From assembly GCA_027296055.1 (NCBI GenBank), contig JAPUJT010000006.1:1-45462 (forward strand): a stretch of DNA of 45,462 nt. The letters are read 5' to 3'. The notes below the pieces were generated by a model. That model ran no database searches and was not told the DNA's origin. It worked only from the letters and a program-made list of their open reading frames with translations. The position numbers were made by a program, and so were the translations under genes. This document shows, piece after piece, positions 7,621 to 16,579 of the stretch (position 1 is the first letter of the stretch; every line of letters begins with the position of its first letter). Source of the stretch: Planctomycetota bacterium (GTDB lineage: Bacteria > Planctomycetota > JAPUJT01).

Positions 7621-8952
7621 TCACGAAACCCGGTAGCTCTCGGCGAGCCAGCGGAGAGCTTCTTCCCTGGTCCGGAGCTTACCCTCGAGCTGCGCGTCCT
7701 CGAGCGCGCTCAGGATCTCTCGGAAAAGCGGTCCCGGCTTGTACCCGAGGCCCTTCAGATCATGCCCGTCGAAGAGCGCCTTGGGACGCAAGGCCTCCTC
7801 GCGGTCCTTCTCCTCGAATTCCTTGATCTTGTTCTCGCAAAAAACGGCGTTGTCCAGAATGCCGTGGCTGGCCAGGCAATCGGCCTTGTGGAGGGCGACA
7901 TGGTCGGCGAAGTTCTCCTTCCTGAGAAATCTCTTCAAGGTGCTCTCGCGCATCTCCTTCACGGCTGCAAACTTCATGTGCGATCCGACCAGATCCACGA
8001 TCTGCTCCCTCTCCTGCCGTGACAGCCGCAAACGCCGGCAGACGGCGTCCGCCATCTTCGCACCTACCGAGTCGTGCTGATTGAATCGGATCCGATCGGT
8101 CACGGAAAAGGTCGGGGGCTTGCCGATGTCGTGGAGCAGCCCCGCCAGGGAGACGACCTTGGTCCTGGTCTCCAGCAACTCGAGGAGCATCATCGTGTGG
8201 ACAAAGACGTCCCCCTCCGGGTGGAACTGCGGAGGCTGCTGGACACCCGCTAGATCGGCGACCTCGGGAAGAATCCGGGAGAGGAGCCCCAGGTCCGCCA
8301 TCAGCTCGAACCCGCGCCGCGCGGCGGGCCCGGTGAGAATCTTCACCAGCTCGTCCCGGATGCGTTCCCAGGAGACGCTCTCGATCCGATCCGCCATCTT
8401 CCGGATCGCATCCGCCGTGGGCCCATCGATCCGGAAGTCGAGGCGCGCGGCGAATCGCACGGCCCTCAGAAGGCGCAGGCGATCCTCATCGAACCGTTCT
8501 TCCGGATCCCCGATCGTCCGGATCATCCTTCGCTCGATGTCCTCCTGTCCCCCGACCCGGTCGAAGAGGCGATCTTCGATCGGATCGTAGAGCATCCCGT
8601 TCACGGTGAAGTCCCTCCGGAGGACATCCGCCTCTTCGTCGGCGAACCGAACCCACTCCGGCCTCCTTCCGTCGAGGTACCGCCCCTCCGCCCGAAACGT
8701 CGCGACCTCGAACTGGACTCCCTCCAGGATCACGACGATCACGCCGAACCGGGCGCCCACCGCAACCGTTTCCTCGAAGATCTCCTGCACGGTTTCGGGA
8801 GACGCACTGGTCGCGATGTCGTAATCCTGAGGGGTCTTTCCCATCACCCTGTCTCTCACGCACCCCCCGGCGTAATAGGCCCGGTGTCCCCGCTGCCTGA
8901 GGGACTCGAGGATGGTTCGCGCCTTGGTCTCGTGTTCTTCGGGGGATGCCAT
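7621..8952 (-). CDS. CCA tRNA nucleotidyltransferase / poly(A) polymerase family, with HD domain
   Basis: Adds CCA (or poly(A)) to RNA 3' ends. Of 443 residues, the class II nucleotidyltransferase head has GGCVRD (29-34), the metal-binding DYD (43-45), RRDFTVNGM (112-120) and DEDRLRLLRAVRF (155-167). An HD domain follows with HDIGKP (274-279) and a later LVGSHM, as in bacterial CCA enzymes with phosphohydrolase activity. The RRDFTVN motif and HD domain favour a CCA-adding enzyme. The tRNA in this window does not encode CCA, so such an enzyme is needed. It is last in the operon 10597 to 7621, 26 bp after the membrane protein gene. Confidence 0.9.
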   Translation of the reverse strand: MASPEEHETKARTILESLRQRGHRAYYAGGCVRDRVMGKTPQDYDIATSASPETVQEIFEETVAVGARFGVIVVILEGVQFEVATFRAEGRYLDGRRPEWVRFADEEADVLRRDFTVNGMLYDPIEDRLFDRVGGQEDIERRMIRTIGDPEERFDEDRLRLLRAVRFAARLDFRIDGPTADAIRKMADRIESVSWERIRDELVKILTGPAARRGFELMADLGLLSRILPEVADLAGVQQPPQFHPEGDVFVHTMMLLELLETRTKVVSLAGLLHDIGKPPTFSVTDRIRFNQHDSVGAKMADAVCRRLRLSRQEREQIVDLVGSHMKFAAVKEMRESTLKRFLRKENFADHVALHKADCLASHGILDNAVFCENKIKEFEEKDREEALRPKALFDGHDLKGLGYKPGPLFREILSALEDAQLEGKLRTREEALRWLAESYRVS

Positions 8953-8978
8953 CTTCGCCGGTGTCCTCCGGGGAGAGA

Positions 8979-9905
8979 TCAGGGGCCGCCGTTCGCGTCG
9001 GCGGGGGGCACCACTCTGGGGGGGGATGTCACTTTCACCGGGGATCTCCTCCGAGATCGTCGAAGCTCGTCGATATGGCGGTCCCGGCGAGCGGACCTCC
9101 AGGATGCGATCAGGAGCGCGAGGAGGGCGATCGAAGCCATCCCCGCGACCAGATACCCGAGCCCGGCCGGGAAGGCCTCCTCGAATGTCACATCCCGGAC
9201 GGACTGCATCTGTCTGGCCACGAGGAGAGGGAACTTCACGCGGTTTCCCTCTTTATTGATGAAGGAACGAATCTTGTAGAAGCGACCCTCCAGGAGAATC
9301 GTCTCCTGCCCCTCCCGGAACGGCCTCTCCTGCTCCACGGCTATGAACTGGACGGGGTTCATGTTGCGATCCGTCACGATCCCCCAGAAGGCCTTTTCGA
9401 CCCCCGACGGATTCCCGATCGGAAGCCACATTCTCTCGACTTTCTCCAGACGGCCGGCGAATCGCACGAAGCGCCCTCGGTGCTCGGCCGGGTGGTAGAA
9501 ATAATCTTCGATCTTCACCTCGGGATCCACACGGCTGCGGATCTCTTCCGGCGACAGAGACATCAGGGTCTTGATCAAGTAGAGGAGCGCGGGATCGGTG
9601 ACTTCGAGATCTGTCTCGTCCCGGACACCGGCCAGGGCCTGGGGATCTCCATCCGATGGGATCACGATCCCGGCCCCGGGGGGAAAGCCATCCGACGCCG
9701 GGCGGGAATCTCCCCCCTGGGCCACGGTTCCTACCTCGATGCCTTCTACCGGATCGGGGACGCTCGCGTTGAAACTGAGAACCCACTGAACAATGAAGAA
9801 GATCACGATCGCCGCCACGATCCCCATCGCGACGAGTCGCCGCATCTCCCCGCGAGAAACGTGGGGGTTATCCGGGAGACGGTTCGGACTCTTGTCGAGC
9901 CGCAT
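8979..9905 (-). CDS. Two-helix membrane protein of unknown function
   Basis: A 308-residue protein with a basic N-terminus, a membrane helix at about residues 27-47 (VAMGIVAAIVIFFIVQWVL), a roughly 200-residue outer domain, a second helix (LGYLVAGMASIALLALLIA) and a basic C-terminal tail. The outer domain contains paired beta-type stretches (RGRFVRFAGRLEKVERMWLP, GQETILLEGRFYKIRSF) suggestive of an OB-like fold; this is a guess. ATG 9905 has GGAG 8 nt upstream, overlapping the stop region of the amidotransferase gene. No family recognised. Confidence 0.6.
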   Translation of the reverse strand: MRLDKSPNRLPDNPHVSRGEMRRLVAMGIVAAIVIFFIVQWVLSFNASVPDPVEGIEVGTVAQGGDSRPASDGFPPGAGIVIPSDGDPQALAGVRDETDLEVTDPALLYLIKTLMSLSPEEIRSRVDPEVKIEDYFYHPAEHRGRFVRFAGRLEKVERMWLPIGNPSGVEKAFWGIVTDRNMNPVQFIAVEQERPFREGQETILLEGRFYKIRSFINKEGNRVKFPLLVARQMQSVRDVTFEEAFPAGLGYLVAGMASIALLALLIASWRSARRDRHIDELRRSRRRSPVKVTSPPRVVPPADANGGP

Positions 9906-9910
9906 CGGAG

Positions 9911-10597
9911 TTACTCCTTTCCGCTGGCCCTCACGAGAGCCTCGAACAGGCGCTCGTGCACATCGGAACCGGCCAGTAGCTCTGGATGCCACTGGACACC
10001 GAGGAGGAAATGCCCGCTGGCCTCTATCCCCTCCGCCACGCCGTCGGCGCTACGCGCCACGACTCGGAACCCCTCGCCCGGCCGCCGGATCGCTTGATGG
10101 TGCTGGGAATTGACTCGAATTCGCCTCGCACCGACCGCCCGCTCCATCCGGCTGCCCTTCTCGATCTCCACCTCATGGTAGACCGGCCGGCCTGCCCTCT
10201 CCTCGTGATCAGGGATGTCGAGGTCCAGGTCACCGCCGCTGGCGATCGCCAGAAGCTGGGCCCCCGCGCAGATCCCGAGGGTCGGTATCTTCCGGGCGAC
10301 AACCTGTCGCACTAGCCGCAGGTCGAATCTTTCGCGGCGAGGATGCATCCGGCGCGTGGCCCCGTCCGGCTCGGCGCCGAACCAGGCCGGGTCATAGTCC
10401 CCCCCGCCCGTGAGGACGACGCCGTCCACGGAATCGAGCAAGCCCGAGATCGCATCCCCATCGGCGAGGGGAGGGAGGATCAGGGGGATGCCTCCGCCCG
10501 CGCTCACTGCATCGTAGTAGGCGGATGCGAGAAGTGACCTTTCCCTCTCTTCCCTTCGGTAGTCGGCGTTGATTCCGATGCGAGGTCGCGCTGCCAT
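9911..10597 (-). CDS. Class I glutamine amidotransferase, peptidase C26 (gamma-glutamyl hydrolase-like)
   Basis: Hydrolase of the PuuD/peptidase C26 type, acting on gamma-glutamyl compounds. Of 228 residues, the start RPRIGINADYR, the oxyanion segment LTGGGDYDPAWFG, the nucleophile in LGICAGAQLL and the His-Glu pair in VQWHPE are all present. PuuD relatives usually have GICRG; here it is GICAG. ATG 10597 lies directly at the predicted transcription start of a strong promoter and has no ribosome binding site, suggesting a leaderless mRNA. An in-frame Met at 10633 would lie inside that promoter. The substrate is unknown; the divergently transcribed neighbour folC also handles gamma-glutamyl bonds. 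Confidence 0.85.
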   Translation of the reverse strand: MAARPRIGINADYRREERERSLLASAYYDAVSAGGGIPLILPPLADGDAISGLLDSVDGVVLTGGGDYDPAWFGAEPDGATRRMHPRRERFDLRLVRQVVARKIPTLGICAGAQLLAIASGGDLDLDIPDHEERAGRPVYHEVEIEKGSRMERAVGARRIRVNSQHHQAIRRPGEGFRVVARSADGVAEGIEASGHFLLGVQWHPELLAGSDVHERLFEALVRASGKE

Positions 10598-10604
10598 GCT
10601 GTCT

Positions 10605-10633
10605 AGTATAGGGACGCCTCGGTCCAAGTTCAA
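10605..10633 (-). promoter_or_regulatory. Promoter of the C26 amidotransferase operon
   Basis: On the minus strand, -35 TTGAAC (10633-10628), 17-bp spacer, -10 TATACT (10610-10605). Transcription should begin near 10598, one base before the ATG at 10597, predicting a leaderless message. Confidence 0.6.
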
Positions 10634-10648
10634 TTTGGCGGACTCTCC

Positions 10649-10678
10649 TTGATTCGGATGCGTGCCGACCAGTATGCT
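10649..10678 (+). promoter_or_regulatory. Possible folC promoter
   Basis: -35 TTGATT (10649-10654), 18-bp spacer, -10 TATGCT (10673-10678), about 25 bp before the GTG start of folC. It is back to back with the leftward amidotransferase promoter. Confidence 0.4.
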
Positions 10679-10708
10679 ACTGTTGCCGCGAGGGCATGAG
10701 GGTCATAC

Positions 10709-12034
10709 GTGAAGCTCGGAACCAGCCAGGCGATTCTCGACTACCTTTCCGAAAAGACCAACTACGAGAGGGAAGTCCACTTCGATTACGAGCGGCTGGA
10801 CCTTCGTGGCGTGGCCCGCCTCCTGGAGCTCATTGGCAATCCGCATCGCGCTTTCCGAGCCTGTCACATCGCCGGCTCGAAGGGAAAGGGATCCACCGCG
10901 GAGATGGTCGCAGCCGCCATGACCCGCGCCGGATACCGTGTCGGCCTCTACACCTCCCCACACCTGAGTCATTTCCGACAGCGGATTCGTATCAAGGGAC
11001 GGTCGATACCCGAGGAGACGCTCGTCGAGGTCTTCGATCCCGTGCGCGAGGCCGTCGAGAAGCTCGCTCAGGAGGGCAATCAACCGACCTTTTTCGACAT
11101 TCTGACCGCCGCCGCCTTTGCCGCGTTCCGGCACCAATCGGTCGAGATGGCTGTCGTGGAGACGGGGCTGGGAGGACGTCTTGATTCGACGAACTGCCTT
11201 GTCCCCGATGTCACGGCCATCACCTCGGTGGAGATGGATCATTCGGACAAGCTGGGAGATACCCTGGCGAAGATAGCTACCGAGAAGGCGGGAATCCTGA
11301 AGGAGGGGAAGCCATTGGTGCTGGGCCCTGTCCCAGCGGAGGCGAACAAGGTGATTCGTGAGCGCGCTGGTTCCCTGGGCTGCTCGGTGCGTCAGGTGGG
11401 GCGCGAGATGGATGTGGGTAGCATCCAGCCGACGGCCGATGGGAGCGAGTTCGTGCTCCGGACGGGCCGCGGGGTCTACGCCGACCTGCGCATCCGGATG
11501 CTCGGAAGGGGTCAGGTGGACAACGCCGCCGTGGCGGTGGGCATTCTGGAGGCCTGGTCGGAGACCGATTCCGTGGAGGTCCCCGAGGAGGCGATTCGCG
11601 CGGGTCTTTCGTCTGCCCGCTTGCCCGGGCGGCTGCAGATCATGGGTGAAAAGCCCGTCGTCCTGATCGACGGGGCGCATACGGCCAGCTCGGCCCGAAT
11701 GCTTCGCGAGGTCCTCGAGGAGCGGATGTCCTATCGACGGATCTTCTGCGTGCTGGCCATCCTCGGGGACAAGAACATCGACGACATTCTCGATCCCATC
11801 GTCCCGCTATGCCAGGAAGTGATGCTGACTCGAGCGCCGTCGCCCCGATCGACCCCCCCGGAGCTTCTCGCCAGGATCGTGCGCAAGCGCTTCCCCTGGG
11901 CGATCGTACATGCCTTCGACGATCCAGCAGAGGCCTTCAAGAGGGCCCTCTCGCTGGCGTCGGAGGATGACCTGGTTTGTGTCGCGGGATCTCTGTACCT
12001 CGCAGGCGAGGCGATCCAGTTCTTCAAGAAGTGA
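10709..12034 (+). CDS. folC: Folylpolyglutamate synthase / dihydrofolate synthase FolC
   Basis: Mur-ligase family enzyme that adds glutamate to dihydropteroate or folates using ATP. 441 residues, normal for the family. The P-loop AGSKGKGST is at 55-63, then the folate-site YTSPHLSHFRQRI, TFFDILTAAAF, VVETGLGGRLDSTN, SVEMDHSDKLG and TEKAGILKEG. The C-terminal ligase domain has RLPGRLQIM and LIDGAHTASS. The start is GTG with GAGGG 6 nt upstream. It stands alone on the plus strand and faces the convergent exported HEAT-type gene. Confidence 0.95.
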   Translation: MKLGTSQAILDYLSEKTNYEREVHFDYERLDLRGVARLLELIGNPHRAFRACHIAGSKGKGSTAEMVAAAMTRAGYRVGLYTSPHLSHFRQRIRIKGRSIPEETLVEVFDPVREAVEKLAQEGNQPTFFDILTAAAFAAFRHQSVEMAVVETGLGGRLDSTNCLVPDVTAITSVEMDHSDKLGDTLAKIATEKAGILKEGKPLVLGPVPAEANKVIRERAGSLGCSVRQVGREMDVGSIQPTADGSEFVLRTGRGVYADLRIRMLGRGQVDNAAVAVGILEAWSETDSVEVPEEAIRAGLSSARLPGRLQIMGEKPVVLIDGAHTASSARMLREVLEERMSYRRIFCVLAILGDKNIDDILDPIVPLCQEVMLTRAPSPRSTPPELLARIVRKRFPWAIVHAFDDPAEAFKRALSLASEDDLVCVAGSLYLAGEAIQFFKK

Positions 12035-12076
12035 CCCGGCGGGCTACTCTTCCTCCGACACCGATCCGGACTCGGT

Positions 12077-12874
12077 CTACTCTTCGTCCTTGGAAGACTT
12101 ATCCTCTTCCGGCGGAAGATCCTCTTCCTCCTCCTCCGGGGCGTACTTGGCCTCCTCTTCCGCCCACCATTTCTCCCACTTCCCGATCGCCTGCACCCGG
12201 AGATTCAGCGGGTCATTCGACCGGAAGGAGAAGGTGTTTCCCGTCAAGGCGGAGAGGGCGTCGATCGCGGCCGTCCGGGCGAACACGTCAGAGTCGTGCA
12301 ACGCCTTGGAGATCAGGGTGGGAACCACTGGCTTGTAGCCGATCGCCTGAAGGATTTCTGTCGCTCGCTGGCGGGAGCGGGGCTTGGCATCCGTGAGAAC
12401 GTCCTGGACCAACCGGCCAGCCTTGTACCCGAGGGCGATGAGCTTGGTCTTCGCCCGGTTCTGATTCTTGTTGTCCGTCCTCTGGAGTTTCGCGATCTGG
12501 ACCTTGATCGCCGCCTCCTCCTCGACCGTCAACTCCGTCGTGTCCAGGTAGGGGTTTTCCCCGTCGTCTGCCGTCCCTTTTGCGCCGCCTTTCTTCTTGA
12601 ACGGGTTGTGCGCCTCCGTCCCCTTCACGCCTCCCGTTCGCTTCAGGTAGTCGCTGCCATCCTTATCGTCTTTTACGAACCTCTCGACCTGGGTCTTGAG
12701 GTCATAGACCAGGACCGCGTGGCCCGCCGTCCTCACCTTGATCTTTCCATCCTTGTTGTAGAAGATCTTCCCCTCGATCACCCCACCGGTTTTCAGGTAA
12801 ATCGTGTCCGCCGCGACCGTTCCGGCCGCGCCAACGCCAACAATCACGCAAAGTAGCAAGGCAGTCCGTTTCAA
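12077..12874 (-). CDS. Exported protein with HEAT-like helices
   Basis: 265 residues from a TTG start with GGAGG 7 nt upstream; a longer version beginning at 12916 has no ribosome binding site. The signal peptide (LLLCVIVGVGAAGTVAA) is followed by a short beta region, DTIYLKTGGVIEGKIFYN, of a type often found at the start of exported planctomycete proteins. Then come helical repeats resembling HEAT/armadillo units (RAKTKLIALGYKAGRLVQDVL, PTLISKALHDSDVFARTAAIDAL). The tail is very acidic (about 20 Glu/Asp in the last 35). Probably a periplasmic scaffold; no enzyme motif. Confidence 0.65.
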   Translation of the reverse strand: MKRTALLLCVIVGVGAAGTVAADTIYLKTGGVIEGKIFYNKDGKIKVRTAGHAVLVYDLKTQVERFVKDDKDGSDYLKRTGGVKGTEAHNPFKKKGGAKGTADDGENPYLDTTELTVEEEAAIKVQIAKLQRTDNKNQNRAKTKLIALGYKAGRLVQDVLTDAKPRSRQRATEILQAIGYKPVVPTLISKALHDSDVFARTAAIDALSALTGNTFSFRSNDPLNLRVQAIGKWEKWWAEEEAKYAPEEEEEDLPPEEDKSSKDEE

Positions 12875-12951
12875 CTCCGCACCTCCCTTTCGTACTAATG
12901 TTCCTGACTTTATCATCGCGGATGCATACTACGCCAAGGACAGGCGCCCCG

Positions 12952-14211
12952 TCAACGCGCGGACCCGCCCCGACCCCCTCCCGGCACCTCCTCGAGGAGA
13001 TCGAGGAGAAGGCGGACGGCCGTGGAAGCGGCCCTTTCCTTGACCCGCCGCCGGCCCCCCTCGAAGAGGAGCGTCTCGGCCATCAGACCTTCCGGGGTCC
13101 GGATGGCGATACAGACCTGCCCCTCCGGTACCTCCGGCGTGCCCCCTCCGGGACCGGCAATGCCCGTGAGCCCTACTCCTACCTCGGCGCCGGTGCGGGT
13201 GCAGATGCCCTCCGCCATCTCCCGGGCGACAGCCTCGCTCACCATGCCTCCCCGCTGAACCGTTTCGCTCCGAACTCCAAGCGCCTCGACCTTCATCTGA
13301 GGAGTGTAGGCGACGGTGCCCCCCGCAAAGACATCCGATGCCCCGGGGACATCCGTGATCCGATCCGCCAGCAGACCTCCCGTACACGACTCCGCGGTGG
13401 CGATCCTCCATCCCTTGGCTCGTAGAGCGGCGAGCAGATCGACCATCCCTCCGTCCGCCCTGACACTCTTCCCGAGGGCCGCCCGGATCTTTATCTCACC
13501 CTCCGCCAGGACCGACTCGGCGCTCTGTCCGGACTCCGGCCTCGCGGTCATATGCAGGCGCACCTCGCCCTCCTGCACCGTGAGCCCGAGCAGCGGATTG
13601 GCGTCGCGATCCATCAGCGAGCCCAGGCTCGTGTCCAGGTCCGCCTCCGATCGTCCGACGAGGCGAAGGGCCATCGTCGCTCGCTGCTCTCTCTCATCTG
13701 CCGCAAGGAGGGCCCGGTCGATCGCACTGGCAGCCATCGCCTCCATCTCGAACGGGACCCCGGGCAGGCAGAGTATCGTGGATCCTCCGGACCGGCAGAT
13801 GAAGCCCGGCGCGGTGCCGTGTGTGTTATCGATGATCTCGGCGCGCGCGGGGAACAGGGCCTGTCTCTCGTTCGCCTCCGACAGGGGCTTGCCGCTCCTC
13901 TCGAACCGCAGGCGTATTCGTTCCTGGCTCGAGCGGTCGAGGCGCAACTCCTCCCCGACCACCCGGGCGACGGCGAGGCGCGTGATGTCGTCCCTCGTCG
14001 GTCCCAATCCGCCGGTGACGACCACCAGGTCGGCCGTGTCTATACACGCCTTCAGCTGACGGCCCAGACTCGTGACGGTGTCGCCCGTGACCGAGATCGT
14101 CGTCACATCAATTCCTCTCGATCCGAGGAGGCGGGCAAGGGTGGAGGCGTTGGTGTCCACGACATCCCCTCTCAGGAGTTCGTCCCCGACCGAGATGATC
14201 GCTGCTTTCAA
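12952..14211 (-). CDS. cinA: CinA: competence/damage-inducible protein, NMN amidohydrolase
   Basis: Two-domain enzyme of 419 residues. The N-terminal MoCF-type domain (COG1058, ADP-ribose pyrophosphatase in characterised members) has ISVGDELLRGDVVDTN, VVTGGLGPTRDD and CLPGVPFEMEAM. The C-terminal PncC-type domain deamidates nicotinamide mononucleotide and has AESCTGG (273-279), GGTVAYTPQMKVEALGV and GLTGIAGPGGG. Full length. The start codon is TTG with an AGGAGG-type site upstream. It follows argG by 73 bp and precedes the exported HEAT-type gene. Confidence 0.95.
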   Translation of the reverse strand: MKAAIISVGDELLRGDVVDTNASTLARLLGSRGIDVTTISVTGDTVTSLGRQLKACIDTADLVVVTGGLGPTRDDITRLAVARVVGEELRLDRSSQERIRLRFERSGKPLSEANERQALFPARAEIIDNTHGTAPGFICRSGGSTILCLPGVPFEMEAMAASAIDRALLAADEREQRATMALRLVGRSEADLDTSLGSLMDRDANPLLGLTVQEGEVRLHMTARPESGQSAESVLAEGEIKIRAALGKSVRADGGMVDLLAALRAKGWRIATAESCTGGLLADRITDVPGASDVFAGGTVAYTPQMKVEALGVRSETVQRGGMVSEAVAREMAEGICTRTGAEVGVGLTGIAGPGGGTPEVPEGQVCIAIRTPEGLMAETLLFEGGRRRVKERAASTAVRLLLDLLEEVPGGGRGGSAR

Positions 14212-14284
14212 GATTCCGGAGCCCTCCTGAGGGCGGCAGGTGAAGGTCTGGCGAGAAAGGCTCGGGACGGGAGGTGAAGGCCCG

Positions 14285-15481
14285 CTACCCCTTGCCGTGG
14301 GCCGCCTCCGTCTTCTGGATGAGGCTCAGAATCTCGGCGAGCCCCGCCGGGACTCCCTGATCGAAGAGATCCCCGGCGCCGACCGAGGCGAGCTTCTTCG
14401 AGTAGAGAGAGTAGTCGGAGCTGACTCCCGTTGGCGTGCAGTTGCCCTTGTAGAGCTTCAGGTGAACCGTCCCGGACACGTAGCTATGGATGCTCTGGAA
14501 GAACTGGTCGAGGCATCTCCTCAGCTCGCTGAACCACAGCCCATTGTAAATCAATTCGGAATAGCGCCTGGAGAGGACCTCCTGAAACTGCAGGATGTCG
14601 CGACTCAGGGTGACCTTCTGGAGCGCGTCGTGGCCGGCATACAGGATCGTTGCGGCCGGAGCTTCGTATAGCATCCTGCACTTGATTCCGATGAGCCGAT
14701 CCTCCACCGTGTCGATCCTTCCGACACCGTGCTTCCCCCCCAACTGATTCAGCAGATAGATGATTCCCAGGGCGTCGCGCGACTTGCCGTCGAGGGAGAC
14801 CGGCATCCCCCGCTTGAATCCCACTTCCAGCTCGACCGCTTCATCCGGGGCGTCCTCAGGTCTCCGGGTGGAGGTGAAGGCTCCTTCCCCTAGCTCTTCC
14901 CAGGGCTCGGTTGCCTCGGAGCACTGCAGCGAGTTTCCCCAGATGTTCTGATCCACATGGTAGACCGTCTCGCGCTGATCCGGCACCGGGATCCCGTGCT
15001 TCTTGGCGTAGGAGACCAACGCCGCCTTCGTCTTGTAGGACCAGAGCTTCGGGGGATGGATCACTTGCAGATCCGGAGAGAGGGCGGCGACGCTCGTCTG
15101 AAATCGGACCTGATCGTTCCCCCGGGGGGACGATGCATGTGCGACCAGCGCCACGCCCTCCTCCACGGCGAGCTTCACGAGCTCGCTCACGATGAGGGGT
15201 CGGCTGAGGGCGGCGGCAAGCAGGTAGCCCGACTGGTACCGCGCCCGCGCCTTGAGCGCGGGGATCGCGTACTCCTGGATGAACCGCTTCTTCAGATCGC
15301 TGATGTGGGCGGCGACGGCGCCAATCTCCACCGCCTGGTCACCCAGGCGAGAGAGTTCCTCTCCCCCTCCGATATCCGCGGAGTAGGTGATCACCTCGTA
15401 GCCGAGCCGGTGCTTGAGCCAGTGGATCGCTACGGAAGTTTCCAGGCTTCCCGAGTAGGCCAGGATGACCTTGTTCGACAT
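14285..15481 (-). CDS. Argininosuccinate synthase homologue with altered active site
   Basis: A 398-residue protein, the full ArgG length. Much of the C-terminal half is well kept (TVEDRLIGIKCRMLYEAPAA, ELIYNGLWFSELRR, SGTVHLKLYKGN). The N-terminal substrate regions are not. The P-loop SGGLDTS is SGSLETS (10-16), the aspartate-site HGATGKGND is HASSPRGND (115-123), and the citrulline-site GTSLARP is AAALSRP (89-95). Family knowledge says these residues contact ATP, aspartate and citrulline. It may still be ArgG, or a paralogue joining other substrates; argH and other arginine genes are absent here. It has its own promoter at 15517-15546. Confidence 0.85.
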   Translation of the reverse strand: MSNKVILAYSGSLETSVAIHWLKHRLGYEVITYSADIGGGEELSRLGDQAVEIGAVAAHISDLKKRFIQEYAIPALKARARYQSGYLLAAALSRPLIVSELVKLAVEEGVALVAHASSPRGNDQVRFQTSVAALSPDLQVIHPPKLWSYKTKAALVSYAKKHGIPVPDQRETVYHVDQNIWGNSLQCSEATEPWEELGEGAFTSTRRPEDAPDEAVELEVGFKRGMPVSLDGKSRDALGIIYLLNQLGGKHGVGRIDTVEDRLIGIKCRMLYEAPAATILYAGHDALQKVTLSRDILQFQEVLSRRYSELIYNGLWFSELRRCLDQFFQSIHSYVSGTVHLKLYKGNCTPTGVSSDYSLYSKKLASVGAGDLFDQGVPAGLAEILSLIQKTEAAHGKG

Positions 15482-15516
15482 CGGGCGGGTGTTCGCTCCA
15501 AAAGTCCTTTGGATCT

Positions 15517-15546
15517 ATTCTAACCGCTCTCCCAGCGTGGGGTCAA
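15517..15546 (-). promoter_or_regulatory. Promoter of the argG-like gene
   Basis: Minus strand -35 TTGACC (15546-15541), 18-bp spacer, -10 TAGAAT (15522-15517). About 35 bp before the ATG at 15481. There is no good ribosome binding site directly before that ATG. Confidence 0.5.
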
Positions 15547-15564
15547 TCACACAGACGGAATGCG

Positions 15565-16575
15565 TCAGGGCGCGAACCGGATGGTGAGGATATCTCCGTC
15601 CTGCACCACGTATCGGCGGCTCTCCAGCCTCCCCTTGCGCTTCTCTGGAGGCGGCCCCTCCGCCGCCACAAAGTCCTCGAAGGTGAGGACCTCGGCCCGA
15701 ACGAAGCCGCGCGCCATATCGGCATGAATCCTGCCCGCCGCGTCCAGCGCGGTGCCTCCTTGCGCCAGGGTCCAGGCTCGAATCTCCTGCCCGACGACCG
15801 TGTAGAAGGTCACCACATCCAGGACCCGAAGACACTCACGGGGGAGCTTGCGCCAGGCGGGGTCCTGGACGCCCAGCTCTTCCAGGAAGGGCCCCCGCTC
15901 TTCTTCCGGGAGCTCGGCGATCTCCTTCTCGACCTGTCCCCGGATCGTGACCGCCTCCAGTTCGGGCAGCGGATCCTTATCCCCGATGTTGGCCACGACT
16001 CGCGTTGCTTTCGCGCTCAGGAAGGTGAAGCCTCTGATCATCTTCGTCTCGTCGTCGGTCAAGGAGATGTCGCGCACACTCCCCCCCCCCTCCAGGGACC
16101 CCCTCAGCTTCTCCAGGAGCACCATCTCCTTCTTCTCCTCGCCTCCGGGTCGGACTCGAATCGTCCTCCTCAATCGTTTGAGACGATTCTCGACCACCTC
16201 GAGATCGCTCAAGATCCACTCGTCGCGAAGCGACCGGATCGCGGACTCCGGGGGCGGCGGCGATTCATCGCCTACCGGGAAGAGGCCAACCACGATCAAG
16301 AGGCAGTCCGCTTCGCGCATCGCGGCGAGCCGCTCGGGGCCGATTCCACCCCTGCCCGGAAAGTCGACGAAGCGCAGGGAGACGGCCGTATGCCTCTTCG
16401 GACGATGAACCTCGACGAGCCGGGCCAGGCGATCATCCTCCACCTCCACCGTGCGGACTCGCACGCCTCCCGGGCCCGAAGCCCAGCTCTTTCCCCCGGG
16501 GGCCGCCTGAAGAGTGTCGAAGACCGTCGTCTTCCCCGAGCCCGGTTTCCCGACGAGGCCGATACTGAGCGGCAT
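15565..16575 (-). CDS. YchF/OBG-family GTPase/ATPase with C-terminal TGS domain
   Basis: 336-residue P-loop protein related to YchF (OLA1), a ribosome-associated NTPase. The P-loop GLVGKPGSGKTT (7-17) and FVDFPG (G3) are clear. A helical middle part follows, then the YchF-type C-terminus with DVVTFYTVVGQEIRAWTL, AAGRIHADMARGFVRAEVLTFEDF and YVVQDGDILTIRF. The base-specifying NKxD/NxxE region reads VVANIGDKD, which differs from canonical YchF (NVDE). The middle contains extra charged helices, so this is a divergent relative rather than YchF itself. ATG 16575 lies 4 bp after the tatC stop. Confidence 0.85.
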   Translation of the reverse strand: MPLSIGLVGKPGSGKTTVFDTLQAAPGGKSWASGPGGVRVRTVEVEDDRLARLVEVHRPKRHTAVSLRFVDFPGRGGIGPERLAAMREADCLLIVVGLFPVGDESPPPPESAIRSLRDEWILSDLEVVENRLKRLRRTIRVRPGGEEKKEMVLLEKLRGSLEGGGSVRDISLTDDETKMIRGFTFLSAKATRVVANIGDKDPLPELEAVTIRGQVEKEIAELPEEERGPFLEELGVQDPAWRKLPRECLRVLDVVTFYTVVGQEIRAWTLAQGGTALDAAGRIHADMARGFVRAEVLTFEDFVAAEGPPPEKRKGRLESRRYVVQDGDILTIRFAP

Positions 16576-16579
16576 CTTC

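Noticed and set aside
8946..10097. 383-codon plus-strand frame across the membrane protein and amidotransferase genes
   Set aside because: Spans two real leftward genes and their junction; no coding signal of its own.
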